A stretch of 64,000 nucleotides of DNA, taken from Thermohalobaculum sp039822785. Its GTDB lineage: Bacteria; Pseudomonadota; Alphaproteobacteria; Rhodobacterales; Rhodobacteraceae. Location of the stretch: assembly GCA_039822785.1 (NCBI GenBank), contig JBCBMO010000001.1, forward strand, positions 310,001-374,000, in the 5' to 3' direction. Within the stretch, counting starts at the first letter, position 1. Each line of letters begins with the position of its first letter. The translations under genes and the position numbers were made by a program. Positions 8,205 through 18,000 of the stretch are shown in pieces. The notes beneath the pieces are model-generated. The model had not been told where the DNA came from, searched no databases, and saw nothing but the letters and a program-made list of their open reading frames with translations.

Positions 8205-9331
8205 GCGGCGTCGCCGGCGGCCTCCGCCCGGGATTTGCCCGTGACTTCCTGAGCCAGCGCCGCGGCCATGAAGGGATCGAGGTCGCCGTCCAGCACGCCC
8301 TGGGTGTTCGAGGTCTCCACGTTCGTGCGCAGGTCTTTGACCATCTGATAGGGCTGCAGGACGTAGGAGCGGATCTGGTTGCCCCAGCCGATCTCGCCCT
8401 TCGCCTCATGCGCGTCCTGGATGGCCTGGGTCTTCTTCTTCATCTCCATCTCGTAGAGCTTGGAGCGCAGCGCGGCCATGGCGATGGCGCGGTTCTGGTG
8501 CTGCGATTTCTCTGAGCTCGTGACGACGATACCGGTGGGCAGGTGGGTGATCCGCACCGCAGAGTCGGTCGTGTTCACGTGCTGACCCCCCGCACCGGAG
8601 GAGCGATAGGTATCGACCCGGATATCCTTGTCCTGGATGTCGATCTCCACCGTGTCGTCGATAACCGGGTAGATCCAGACCGAGGCAAAGCTCGTCTGCC
8701 GGCGCGCCTGGCTGTCGAAGGGGCTGATGCGCACCAGCCGGTGCACCCCGCTCTCCGACTTCAGCCAGCCATGGGCGTTGGTGCCCTTGATCTGATAGGT
8801 GGCCGAGCGGATGCCCGCCTCTTCGCCCGCGCTCTCGGCCTGAAGCTCGACCTTGAAGCCGCGCCGCTCCGCCCAGCGGACATACATGCGGGCCAGCATC
8901 TGCGCCCAGTCGCAGGCCTCCACGCCCCCTGCCCCAGCGTTGATCTCCAGGAAGGTATCCGCACCGTCCATCTCGTCGGACAGCAGCGCCTCGATCTCCT
9001 TCTCCGCCGCGGTGGCCTGCAGGGTCTTGAGCGCGGCCTCGGCCTCGGCCACGACCTCCTCATCCTCCTCCATCTCGCCTAGCTCGATGAGGTCGATGTT
9101 GTCGGTCAGACCCTGGGCGAGCGCCTTGTAGCCGTCGATCCCGTCCTGAAGCTGCTGGCGCTCCTGCATCAGCTTCTGCGCCTTGGCCGGGTCGTTCCAC
9201 AGCTCAGGGTCCTCGGCAAAGGCGTTGTATTCCTCCAGCCGTGCTTCCGCCGTCTCCCACCCCAGGCGCTGGCGCAGAAGCTCGAGCGACTTCTCGATCT
9301 CGGCAACGATGTTCTGGACCTCGGCCTTCAT
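8201..9331 (-). CDS. prfB: Peptide chain release factor 2
   Basis: RF2 reads UGA and UAA stop codons and releases the nascent chain. The start at 9331 (MKAEVQNIVAEIEKSLELL) gives 376 residues, matching alphaproteobacterial RF2; the longer frame upstream has unrelated Arg-rich sequence. The stop-recognition tripeptide SPF (RISPFDSQARR) and the catalytic GGQ loop (SSGAGGQHVNTTDSAVR) are intact. No internal UGA or programmed frameshift is needed near codon 25, unlike E. coli prfB: the region LRQRLGWETAEARLEE reads straight through. Its stop overlaps the convergent hypothetical gene. Confidence 0.97.
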   Translation of the reverse strand: MKAEVQNIVAEIEKSLELLRQRLGWETAEARLEEYNAFAEDPELWNDPAKAQKLMQERQQLQDGIDGYKALAQGLTDNIDLIELGEMEEDEEVVAEAEAALKTLQATAAEKEIEALLSDEMDGADTFLEINAGAGGVEACDWAQMLARMYVRWAERRGFKVELQAESAGEEAGIRSATYQIKGTNAHGWLKSESGVHRLVRISPFDSQARRQTSFASVWIYPVIDDTVEIDIQDKDIRVDTYRSSGAGGQHVNTTDSAVRITHLPTGIVVTSSEKSQHQNRAIAMAALRSKLYEMEMKKKTQAIQDAHEAKGEIGWGNQIRSYVLQPYQMVKDLRTNVETSNTQGVLDGDLDPFMAAALAQEVTGKSRAEAAGDAA

Positions 9332-9506
9332 GGGCGCGCTCCGGCAGGGTTGGCGGGATCGGCGAGAAATAGCGGTCCGGGCCCAGCGCGTCAAAGGCAC
9401 CCGCCGCACGACACCAGGGAGCGGCCGTCACGGGCAGGAATCCTGATGCCTAGGATGGAATTCGGTGGTACCGGGAAGATCGATCGACAACCGGTAGGAG
9501 GGCATG

Positions 9507-10610
9507 ATGGCAGAGATCCTGGCAGCGGGGCGGCTGAGGAAATCGCCCTACTACAGCTCCACGATCGCGGAGGGGGCGGAGTCGCTTCTGACCTACAACC
9601 GCATGCTGGTGCCGCGCGGCTACGGCGACCGGGCGGCGGAGTATTGGCGGCTGATCCAGGGTGTCTCCATGTGGGACGTCGCGGTGCAGCGTCAGGTCCA
9701 GCTCAAGGGGCCGGACGCGGCGCGGCTGGCGCAGATCCTCTGTGTGCGCGATCTCTCGAAGCAGCAGGTCAAGCAGGGCAAATACGTCGCGATCTGCGAT
9801 CACCGCGGGGTGCTGATCAACGATCCCATCGCGCTCAAGCTCGACGAGGACTGCTACTGGCTGTCCATCGGCAACTCCGACATCTGGCTCTGGGCGCGCT
9901 GTGTCGCCGGGGAGCGGGGGCTGGATGTGGAGGTGAGCGAGCCCGATGTCTCTCCGCTTGCGGTGCAGGGGCCGAAGGCGGAGGATGTGGTGGCCTCGAT
10001 CTTCGGCGACTGGGTGCGGTCGCTGAAGTACTTCTGGTTTGACGACGCGGTGATCGAGGGGATCCCGGTCAAGGTCTCCCGTGCGGGCTGGTCCAAGCAG
10101 GGCGGCTTCGAGCTTTACCTGCTGGATGGCAGCAAGGGCGATGCGCTGTGGAACATCGTCAAGGAGGCCGGCGCGCCCTTCGAGATCGGGCCTGGCTATC
10201 CCAACCCGTCGGAACGGACCGAGAGCGGGCTGCTCAACTGGGGCATCGACACCGACGAGCAGACGAACCCCTTCGAGGTCCGCATGGGCCGCTTCATCGA
10301 TCTGGACGTCGACGACGACGTCATCGGCGTGAAGGCGCTGCGCCGGATCAAGGCCGAGGGGGTGACGCGTCACCAACTCGGCATCATGCTCGATAGTGGA
10401 GCGGCGGAAGACCACACCGACTGGCTGGAGATCGAGCGTGAAGGCACCGTGGTCGGCCATATGACCCACCGCGCCTGGTCGTACCGGCTGCAGCGGATGA
10501 TCGGCTACGCCCTCGTCTCGACCGAGGCCGAGGCGGGCGATGCGGTCACGGTCATCAAGGACGGCGCCCGGGTGGGTGGCACGCTGACCACCCTGCCCTT
10601 CAAGATCTGA
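9507..10610 (+). CDS. DmdA-like / GcvT-family folate-dependent demethylase
   Basis: The 367-residue product matches the tetrahydrofolate-dependent aminomethyltransferase fold. It resembles dimethylsulfoniopropionate demethylase DmdA in length and in several stretches: YNRML, MWDVAVQRQVQLKGPDA, DHRGVLINDP, EVSEPDVSPLAVQGPKA, SRAGWSKQGGFE and ERTESGLLNWG. DmdA moves a methyl group from DMSP to THF in marine bacteria. This subgroup differs from the Ruegeria enzyme in places, so the substrate could be another methylated compound. ATG 9507 is preferred to 9504 because TAGGAGG ends at 9501. The gene stands alone, divergent from prfB and convergent with the PBP1A gene (16 bp between stops). Confidence 0.78.
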   Translation: MAEILAAGRLRKSPYYSSTIAEGAESLLTYNRMLVPRGYGDRAAEYWRLIQGVSMWDVAVQRQVQLKGPDAARLAQILCVRDLSKQQVKQGKYVAICDHRGVLINDPIALKLDEDCYWLSIGNSDIWLWARCVAGERGLDVEVSEPDVSPLAVQGPKAEDVVASIFGDWVRSLKYFWFDDAVIEGIPVKVSRAGWSKQGGFELYLLDGSKGDALWNIVKEAGAPFEIGPGYPNPSERTESGLLNWGIDTDEQTNPFEVRMGRFIDLDVDDDVIGVKALRRIKAEGVTRHQLGIMLDSGAAEDHTDWLEIEREGTVVGHMTHRAWSYRLQRMIGYALVSTEAEAGDAVTVIKDGARVGGTLTTLPFKI

Positions 10611-10625
10611 GGCGAGCGGGCGGCC

Positions 10626-13208
10626 TTAGTACAGGCCGCCGGTGCCGAAGCCGACGGCGGCGGGCGGGCTGGGGCGTGCCGGGCGGGTGCCGCCACTGGG
10701 CCCGGACGACGGGATCATGCCGCCGCCCGATTGGTTGTCGTCATCGAGCGAGAACGGCAGCGCGCCCTGCACCAAGTCGGTGCCAAAGAGGATGCTGTCG
10801 CCCGCCAGCGCCGAGGCCTCGGCGAAGAGGATGGGCTCGTTGCCGAGCTTGAAGACCTCGACCACCACGTTCGGGCCGACCGCATCGTCGGCCAGGCGCC
10901 GCCCGGTGGCACGGTCGATCTTCACCGTCACCAGGCCGGACTGATCGGGCGGGCTGAAGACGCCCGGATCCTCCACCCCCTCATGGGCGGCGACCATGAA
11001 CTCCTTGAACACCGGGCCGCAGAGCGTGCCGCCATAGGCACCCCGGCCCATGGGCGTGGGGTTGTCGAAGCCGATGAAGCAGCCCGCCACAAGCTTCGGC
11101 GAGAAGCCGATGAACCAGGCGTCCTTGCTGTCGTTGGTGGTGCCGGTCTTGCCAGCCAGCGGTAAGCCTGTGCCCCCGACGGTGCGGGTCGCAGTGCCCT
11201 GGTTCACGACGCCCTCCATCATCGAGACGATCTGGAAGGCGGTGGAGGGGTTCATGATCTGCTGGCGCTGGTCGATCAGCGTGGGCAGCGGGGCATTGCG
11301 CATCGCCGGCACCGCACAGCCCTCACAGCCGCGGGGGTCGTGGCGGTAGATCGTCCGCCCGCGCCGATCCTGGATACGGTCGATCACGGTGGGGCGCAGC
11401 TTTTTGCCCCCGTTCACGAACATCCCGTAGGCGGCGACCATGTTGTAGAGCGTGGTTTCGCCTGCGCCGAGGGCGAAGGCGAGGTGATGCGGCATGTTCT
11501 GATAGACCCCGAAGCGCTCAGCATAGGTCGCGACGCGGTCCATGCCGACCTGCTGCGCGATGCGCACGGTCATCAGGTTGCGGCTGAGCTCAAGGCCCCG
11601 GCGCAGCGGCGTCGGCCCGTAGGCATCGCCGGAGGAGTTCTTGGGCCGCCAGGTCTCGCCGTTCGAGAGGCGCACGGCGACGGGCGCGTCGTTCACCACC
11701 GTGGCCGGGGTGTAGCCCGCATCGAGCGCTGCGGCATAGACGAAGGGCTTGAAGGACGAGCCCGGCTGGCGCTTGGCCTGGGTCGCGCGGTTGAACACCG
11801 ACTGGTCATAGGAGAACCCGCCCCAGAGTGCCAACACGCGCCCAGTCTCGGGGTCCATGGCGGCGAAGGCGCCCTGGACAGCCGGCAGCTGGCGCAGGTC
11901 CCAATCGCCGGGATCTTCCGGGTCCTCCGCCACGAAGATCAGATCCCCCGGCGCCCAGAGATCCTGCGCCCAGGTCGGGCGCGGCAGGCGCTCACCGTCG
12001 ATCAGGCGCCGGCGGATCCAGGTCTCGCCGTTGATCTCCAGATCATGCGTCCCCTCGACGCCCTCGATCCCGATGGTCGCGGCGCGCTGGTCGCTGGCAA
12101 AGACCACGGCCAGGCGCCAGCCGGGCACATCGCGGGGCACATCGGCGCGGGCCAGCAGCGTGCGCCAGGCGGTCTCCTCCTGCGGTGCCGGCACGTTCTC
12201 CAGCGTCGCGAGGGGGCCGCGCCAAGTGCCCTGCTCGCGGTCATAGGCCTCCAGGCCGCGGCGCAGGGCAGCGCCGGCGGCGGCCTGAAGGCGCGGATCG
12301 ACCGTGGCGCGCACGGCGAGCCCGCCCTCGAACAGCTCCTCGCGGCCCAACTCGCTGGAGACCTGGCGCCGCACTTCGGCGGTGAAAAAGCCGAGCGGCC
12401 CACCCTCGGCCACGCGGACGGTGCGGGCCTCATCCAGCACGGTGCCGAGCGGTAGGCTACGCGCCTCCTGGTAGGCGGCGTCGGGCAAATATCCGTTCTC
12501 CCGCATCTCGCGCAAGACATAGTTGCGCCGGGCGGTCGCGCGGTCGCGGTTGTCGATCGGATGCAGGTTCGAGGGCTCCTTCGGCAAGCCGGCAAGATAG
12601 GCCGCCTCGTGCGGCTCAAGCTCGTCCAGGCGCTTGTCGAAGTAGGTGCGTGCCGCCGCGACGATCCCGTAGGAGCGGGCACCGAAGAAGATTTCGTTCA
12701 GATAAAGCTCCAGGATCTGGTCCTTGGTGAGCGCGCCATCGATGCGCACCGCCAGGATCGCCTCCTTGATCTTGCGCTCGATGGTCCGGTCGCTATCGAG
12801 CAGGAAGTTCTTCATCACCTGCTGGGTGATGGTCGAGGCGCCGGCGACCCGCACCGACCGCCCGGCCAGACGCGCCTGGGCATAGCGGACCATGGCCTTG
12901 GCGATGCCGATGGCATCGACGCCGGGATGCTCGTAGAAATTCTTATCCTCGGCCGAGATGAAGGCGTGCTTCACCATGTCGGGGACTTCCTCGACCGGCA
13001 CGAAGACGCGTTGCTCGGTCGCGTACTCCGCCATCACCACGCCATCGGTGGAGTAGACGCGGCTCAGCAGCTTGGGGCGATAGTCGACCAGTTCGTCATG
13101 GCCCGGCAGGTCGCGCCCGTACATCTCGACGATCCCGGTCATGCCCAGCACGCCGAACAGGGTCGCGATCACCAGGGACGCAAAGAAAGTGCCTGCCAGC
13201 CGCAGCAT
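10626..13208 (-). CDS. mrcA: Penicillin-binding protein 1A (bifunctional glycosyltransferase/transpeptidase)
   Basis: PBP1A polymerises and cross-links peptidoglycan at the outer face of the inner membrane. The 860-residue product has an N-terminal anchor (residues 5-28), a GT51 glycosyltransferase domain (EDKNFYEHPG, GASTITQQVMKN, KIKEAILA, LYLNEIFFG), an OB-like insert and a transpeptidase domain with SSFK (PGSSFKPFVYA), SRN (ELSRNLMTV) and KTGTT (LAGKTGTTNDSKDAWFIG). The C-terminus is a short Gly/Pro/Ser-rich tail. It lies 108 bp downstream of the amidase gene on the same strand, a wall-synthesis pairing common in alphaproteobacteria. Confidence 0.97.
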   Translation of the reverse strand: MLRLAGTFFASLVIATLFGVLGMTGIVEMYGRDLPGHDELVDYRPKLLSRVYSTDGVVMAEYATEQRVFVPVEEVPDMVKHAFISAEDKNFYEHPGVDAIGIAKAMVRYAQARLAGRSVRVAGASTITQQVMKNFLLDSDRTIERKIKEAILAVRIDGALTKDQILELYLNEIFFGARSYGIVAAARTYFDKRLDELEPHEAAYLAGLPKEPSNLHPIDNRDRATARRNYVLREMRENGYLPDAAYQEARSLPLGTVLDEARTVRVAEGGPLGFFTAEVRRQVSSELGREELFEGGLAVRATVDPRLQAAAGAALRRGLEAYDREQGTWRGPLATLENVPAPQEETAWRTLLARADVPRDVPGWRLAVVFASDQRAATIGIEGVEGTHDLEINGETWIRRRLIDGERLPRPTWAQDLWAPGDLIFVAEDPEDPGDWDLRQLPAVQGAFAAMDPETGRVLALWGGFSYDQSVFNRATQAKRQPGSSFKPFVYAAALDAGYTPATVVNDAPVAVRLSNGETWRPKNSSGDAYGPTPLRRGLELSRNLMTVRIAQQVGMDRVATYAERFGVYQNMPHHLAFALGAGETTLYNMVAAYGMFVNGGKKLRPTVIDRIQDRRGRTIYRHDPRGCEGCAVPAMRNAPLPTLIDQRQQIMNPSTAFQIVSMMEGVVNQGTATRTVGGTGLPLAGKTGTTNDSKDAWFIGFSPKLVAGCFIGFDNPTPMGRGAYGGTLCGPVFKEFMVAAHEGVEDPGVFSPPDQSGLVTVKIDRATGRRLADDAVGPNVVVEVFKLGNEPILFAEASALAGDSILFGTDLVQGALPFSLDDDNQSGGGMIPSSGPSGGTRPARPSPPAAVGFGTGGLY

Positions 13209-13316
13209 GCCGTTCCAATCCTGTTACCCTACGCGACGGGACATGCCCGCAGCCGCTACAGCGCGTGCCGTATACCCCAACGTTGCACTGCAGCGTCCCG
13301 TCGTCCGTAACCTTTC

Positions 13317-14525
13317 TTACCTCTGCCCGGGCTTCGTGGCGAGAGATTGGCGCCAGCGGTCGATCGACGCCGCCATTTCGGTGGCCAGCCGGGCCTGCCA
13401 ACGCCGGTCGTCGAGCCGCTCCCGATCCGCCGCGCTGCTCAGAAACCCCAATTCTATCAGCACCGCTGGCACATCGGCGGTGCGCAGCACGCGAAAGTTA
13501 CCGTGCCGGTGCGGCCGGCTGGGCAGAAGCGCGAAGGAAGTGCCCAGATCGGCGAGCAGGTGATCGGCCAAGGAGCGGCTTTGCCGGCCCGATCGGCGCT
13601 GGGCCAGATCGACCAGGATTCGCGCCACATCATCCCCCTGTCCGCCCAGATCGAGCCCGCGCACCACCGTGTCGCGCGGCGCCTCGGTGGCGATGGCCTC
13701 CACCGTCTCACCTTCCGCCGCTGGGTCGAGCGTATAGACCGAGAGGCCCGAGGCATTGCCTTCGGTCACCGTGTCGGCGTGGATCGAGAGAAAGACGTCG
13801 GCGCCCGCGGCCACGGCCAGGCGCTGGCGCTCGCCGAGGGGGACGAAGCGGTCGCCGCTGCGGGTCAGCAGGGGGCGCATGCCGGGTATCCCGGCGATCC
13901 TGGCGGCGAGCCTGCGCGCAAAGATCAGGGTGATGCGCTTCTCAACGAAGCCCTCGACCGCGGCGCCGGGGTCGTAACCGCCGTGGCCAGGGTCGATCAT
14001 CACGGTAAAGACGCCCTCGTTCAGGGTGGCCGGGCGCGGCGGGGGCAGCGGGATATCCGCCACCCCGGGCGGCGGCGCGATCTCGACAGGATAAAGCGCG
14101 AAGGCGAGGCGCCCGCTCTCGGCGGCGTCCGCCGACCTGGGGTCCCGCCGGATCGCGGCATCGCTGAGACCCGAGAGGACGAGGGTCACGGCGCCATCGA
14201 CCGCTTCGACACGCGCCTCGCCAGTGACGTTGGGCAGAAAGGCGGGGTCGGCGAAGGGAAAACGCACGCGCAGGGCGTCGTCAGTGCGCAGGACCTGCAT
14301 CGGCATGGTGGCAGGCGGTGTGACCGTGACTTCGACCTGCCGCAGGCCGGTGGCGTCGGGCGTGGCGACGGCGATGGCGGTCAGCCGCGGCAGGGGCGCG
14401 TTCTCCCGCGCGTTGAGCTGAACCATGAGGGTGAGGAGCGCCACACAGACCACCGCACCCCGCTCTAGCCAGCGTATGACCATGGAAAGGCCGCTCCATG
14501 CACGCGGCCGGTATCGATGCCCCAT
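13317..14525 (-). CDS. N-acetylmuramoyl-L-alanine amidase (Amidase_3, AmiC-like)
   Basis: This zinc amidase cuts the stem peptide from MurNAc, as in daughter-cell separation. After an N-terminal hydrophobic segment (VVCVALLTLMVQL) comes an AMIN-like beta domain, a Pro-rich linker (IPLPPPRPATLNEG) and the catalytic domain with VMIDPGHGGYDPGA (first zinc His), VEKRITL (Glu), LSIHADT and VLIELGFLSS. The start is uncertain: 14525 has GGGGAG 7-8 nt upstream, while 14483 (MVIRWLERG) gives a tidier signal peptide with a more distant GGAG. It sits just upstream of the PBP1A gene. Confidence 0.93.
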   Translation of the reverse strand: MGHRYRPRAWSGLSMVIRWLERGAVVCVALLTLMVQLNARENAPLPRLTAIAVATPDATGLRQVEVTVTPPATMPMQVLRTDDALRVRFPFADPAFLPNVTGEARVEAVDGAVTLVLSGLSDAAIRRDPRSADAAESGRLAFALYPVEIAPPPGVADIPLPPPRPATLNEGVFTVMIDPGHGGYDPGAAVEGFVEKRITLIFARRLAARIAGIPGMRPLLTRSGDRFVPLGERQRLAVAAGADVFLSIHADTVTEGNASGLSVYTLDPAAEGETVEAIATEAPRDTVVRGLDLGGQGDDVARILVDLAQRRSGRQSRSLADHLLADLGTSFALLPSRPHRHGNFRVLRTADVPAVLIELGFLSSAADRERLDDRRWQARLATEMAASIDRWRQSLATKPGQR

Positions 14526-15011
14526 CCTTCGGCTCCCCAGCCGGCACGTGCTCCCCACACCATCACCTTAGCGCCCGTAAGCCCCCGTCCCAAGGCGCAA
14601 CGAGAATTCGTTTGTCACACATCACAACGCTTTGTATCAGGTCTGGGTCGACAGGTGCGACCAGACCGGCGCGACGGCTGCTTGGATCATGGCAGCGCGG
14701 CGCAGCGCCGGCTTCGGACAGATGCTTTACCCCTACTTGCGGTTCGCCGCCTCGGGGGCCTTTGACAGACCCGGGATGCCCGGGGACATGATGCACGAGG
14801 CGCCCCTGCGGCGTGAGGATGAGACAGAGATGGCGAGGGTTCCGCCCGCGACCGATGACCGGCCAGAGCGCGCGACGCGCCGCTCGGGGCCGTCGCGCCG
14901 GCACCCTGCCCGTCCCGAACAAGAAAGCGCCGCCCGCCGGCGCGTCGTCGGCCAGGCCAGGGGGATCCCCGCGCCCTACGCCGTCGCGCTGTGTGGGCGC
15001 AACAGGATTAT
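14526..15011 (+). promoter_or_regulatory. Long rne leader region, no gene seen
   Basis: This 486-bp stretch between the amidase and rne holds no frame with coding character. A -35-like TTGTCA (14612-14617) stands before a poor -10-like tatcag (14635-14640). It is followed at once by a hairpin, 14640-14667 (ggtctgg-g-tcg paired with cgaccagacc), and by a GC palindrome at 14770-14784 (two CCCGGG copies, 3-nt loop). RNase E messages typically have long structured leaders through which the enzyme controls its own level, so these hairpins may serve that role (inference). Confidence 0.4.
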
Positions 15012-18000
15012 ATGGCTAAGAAAATGCTCATCGATGCCACCCACCCGGAGGAGACCCGGGTCGTGGTGGTGGACGGACAAAAGGTCGACGACTTCGACTT
15101 TGAGTCGATCAACAAACGGCAGCTCGCCGGCAACATCTATCTCGCCAAGGTCACCCGCGTAGAGCCTTCGCTCCAGGCGGCCTTTGTCGATTATGGCGGC
15201 AATCGCCACGGCTTTCTGGCCTTTGCCGAGATCCACCCGGACTACTACCAGATCCCGGTGGCCGACCGCGAAGCGCTGATCGCCGAGGAGGCAGCCCTTG
15301 CCCGCGCCGCGGAGGAGAGCGGCAACGGTGAGAACGGCGGCAAGGCGCGCAAGAGCCGCCGCGGCGGGCGCAGTCGCAAGGCAGAGGCCGAGAAGCCGGC
15401 AGAGACCGCCGAGCAGGCGGTCGAAATCGCCGGTTTCGGCGTGATCGACCTTGAGCCGGCTGAGGCCGCCAGCGACGACGAAGTCACTGACGCTGCGCCC
15501 GAGACAGTGACGGACGATGCCGGGTCGAATGAGACCGCAAGCGCCGAGGCCGAAGCCACCGTCGAGGGGCCTGCCCCTGATGCGGAGGTCGCCGCCGCGG
15601 CCGACGCGGAGGCCGCAGAGCAGGCACCAACGCCCGTCGAGGATGTTGCAGTGTCCGATGCGGCTGCAGAGGCGCCGACGACCGAAGTTGCGGGTGAAGC
15701 GCCTGAGGCCGATGCGTCGGCAGAGGAAGCGCCTGTCGACGAGGCGGTTGCCGCGGCGACGAGTGAGGCGGACACAACCGAGGCCGAGGCGACCGAGGGG
15801 GAGGCCGCCGAGGCGCCCGCCGAGACGCCCGCCGAGACGACCGAGGCGGCGGTGGACGAGCCGCCCGCTGAGGATGGCGATCCCAAGCCCCCAACCACGA
15901 TGGCCGAGAGTGCGGGCCTCGGTGACGATGACGAGGTCCTGCGCGGTGACGTGCCGCCGGAGGCACCCGAGGGTGCCGGTGCGGCGCCATCGCAGAAGCC
16001 GGAGGAAATACCGGCCCCGGCCGAAGTCGCCGAAGAGCCCGAACCGCCGGTCGCCGAAGAGGCAGCCGTCGCCGACGAGGCACCGGTCGAGGCCGCGGCG
16101 CCCGAGGCTCCTGCCGATGCTGAGGCCGCGCCTGAGGCACCTGTGCAGGCCGATGCCGAGCCCGGGGCCGAGACCCCTGAGGTCTCCGAGAGCCCCGCTG
16201 AGCCCGCAGCCGAGGCGGCAGCGGCGAAGCCTGGGCGACGCTCCCGCTCTCGTCGCCGGCGCAAGGAGCCGGTTGGCGAGGAGAGCGAGGCGGCCACGGA
16301 GGACGCGGCGACCGCGCCCGCGGCCGAGGAGGCCAGTGCCGGAGCGGAGGGCGAGACCGTCAAGGCCGAGACTGCCGAGGGCGATGCCGCGGGAGACGCG
16401 GAGGCCGAGGCCGCCACCGAAGACGATACGAGCCCCGCGAAACCGCGGCGGTCACGCCGCGGCGGACGGGGTCGGGGCCGCAAACAGGCCGAGGGGGCGG
16501 AGGACGAGGCCTCGGCCGAGCCTGCCGAGCCGAAGGCCAAGCGCACCGATGACGACGACGATGCGGACAGCGACCGCGAGGATGCCGACGAGGTCGATAC
16601 CGTCGGCGCTGACGATGTGCGCGAAGAGGATCTCGCCGCCCGTGCCTTCCGCCGCCGGCGCTACAAGATCCAGGACGTCATCAAATCGCGCCAGATCATG
16701 CTGGTGCAGGTCGTCAAGGAGGAGCGCGGCACCAAGGGCGCGGCGCTGACCACCTACCTCAGCCTGGCGGGCCGCTACTGCGTGCTCATGCCCAATACCG
16801 CCCGTGGCGGGGGGATCAGCCGCAAGATCACCAATGCGCCGGACCGCAAGCGGCTGCGCGAGATCGTCGGTGAGCTTGAGGTGCCGGAGGGGATGGGCCT
16901 GATCGTCCGCACCGCCGGCGCCGAGCGCACGCGCGCCGAGATCAAACGCGACTACGAGTTCCTGCTGCGCCAGTGGGAGCAGGTCCGCGCCACGACCCTG
17001 GAGAGCAGCGCGCCCTGCCTGATCTACGAGGAAGGCAGCCTGATCAAACGCGCGATCCGCGATCTCTACTCCAAGGAGATCGACACGATCCAGGTCGAGG
17101 GCGAGGACGGCTACCGCGAGGCCAAGGACTACATGAAGATGCTGATGCCGTCGCACGCCAAGAACGTGCAGCAGTACAGCGACATGACCCCCCTCTTCAT
17201 CCGCTATCAGGTCGAGAGCTACCTGAACGGCATGTTCTCGCCGACCGTCCAGCTTAAGTCGGGCGGCTATATCGTCATCGGCATCACCGAGGCACTGGTG
17301 GCGATCGACGTGAACTCCGGGCGTTCCACGCGCGAGGGGTCGATCGAGGATACCGCGGTCAAGACCAACCTGGAGGCGGCGGACGAGGTCGCGCGCCAGC
17401 TTCGCCTGCGCGATCTGGCCGGCCTCATCGTCATCGACTTCATCGACATGGACGAGGGGCGGAACAACCGCGCGGTCGAGAAGCGGATGAAGGAGCGGCT
17501 GAAGAGCGACCGCGCCCGTATCCAGGTCGGCCGGATCTCCGCCTTTGGGCTGATGGAGATGAGCCGTCAGCGCCTGCGCCCCGGGATGCTGGAGGCGACG
17601 ACCAAGCCCTGCCCCCATTGCCACGGCACGGGGATCATCCGCTCGGACGAGAGCATGGCTTTGGCGATCCTGCGCGAGCTGGAGGAGGAAGGCGTCAAGG
17701 GCCGCGCGCGGGAACTGGTGGCGACGACGCCGGTCGGCATCTGCAACTACATCGTCAACTCAAAGCGCGGGCACCTGGCGCGGATCGAGGAGCGCTATGG
17801 CGTGTCGGTCCAGCTTCTGGGCGATCCCACCATGACGAGCCCGGAGTATGCGATCGAGCGGCTGAAGACCGCTGCGCGGCCCGAGCGGGCGCCTGAGCCC
17901 GTGCTGACGGCCAGCGCGATCGTGGAGGAGGCCCTGGCTGAGGAGAGCGAGGCCGCCGCCGAGAGCCCGCCTGCCGCCGAAGTGGCCGAGAGCGCCGGCC

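Noticed and set aside
8201..9409. Programmed frameshift in prfB
   Set aside because: The frame is continuous through the region where E. coli has the UGA, so no frameshift is needed.
14563..14922. 119-codon minus-strand frame in the rne leader
   Set aside because: Arg/Pro/His-rich with no family features; the region is better explained as a structured leader.
15245..16546. 433-codon Ser/Ala-rich minus-strand frame opposite rne
   Set aside because: Mirror of the low-complexity Ala/Glu insert of RNase E, which yields open antisense frames automatically.
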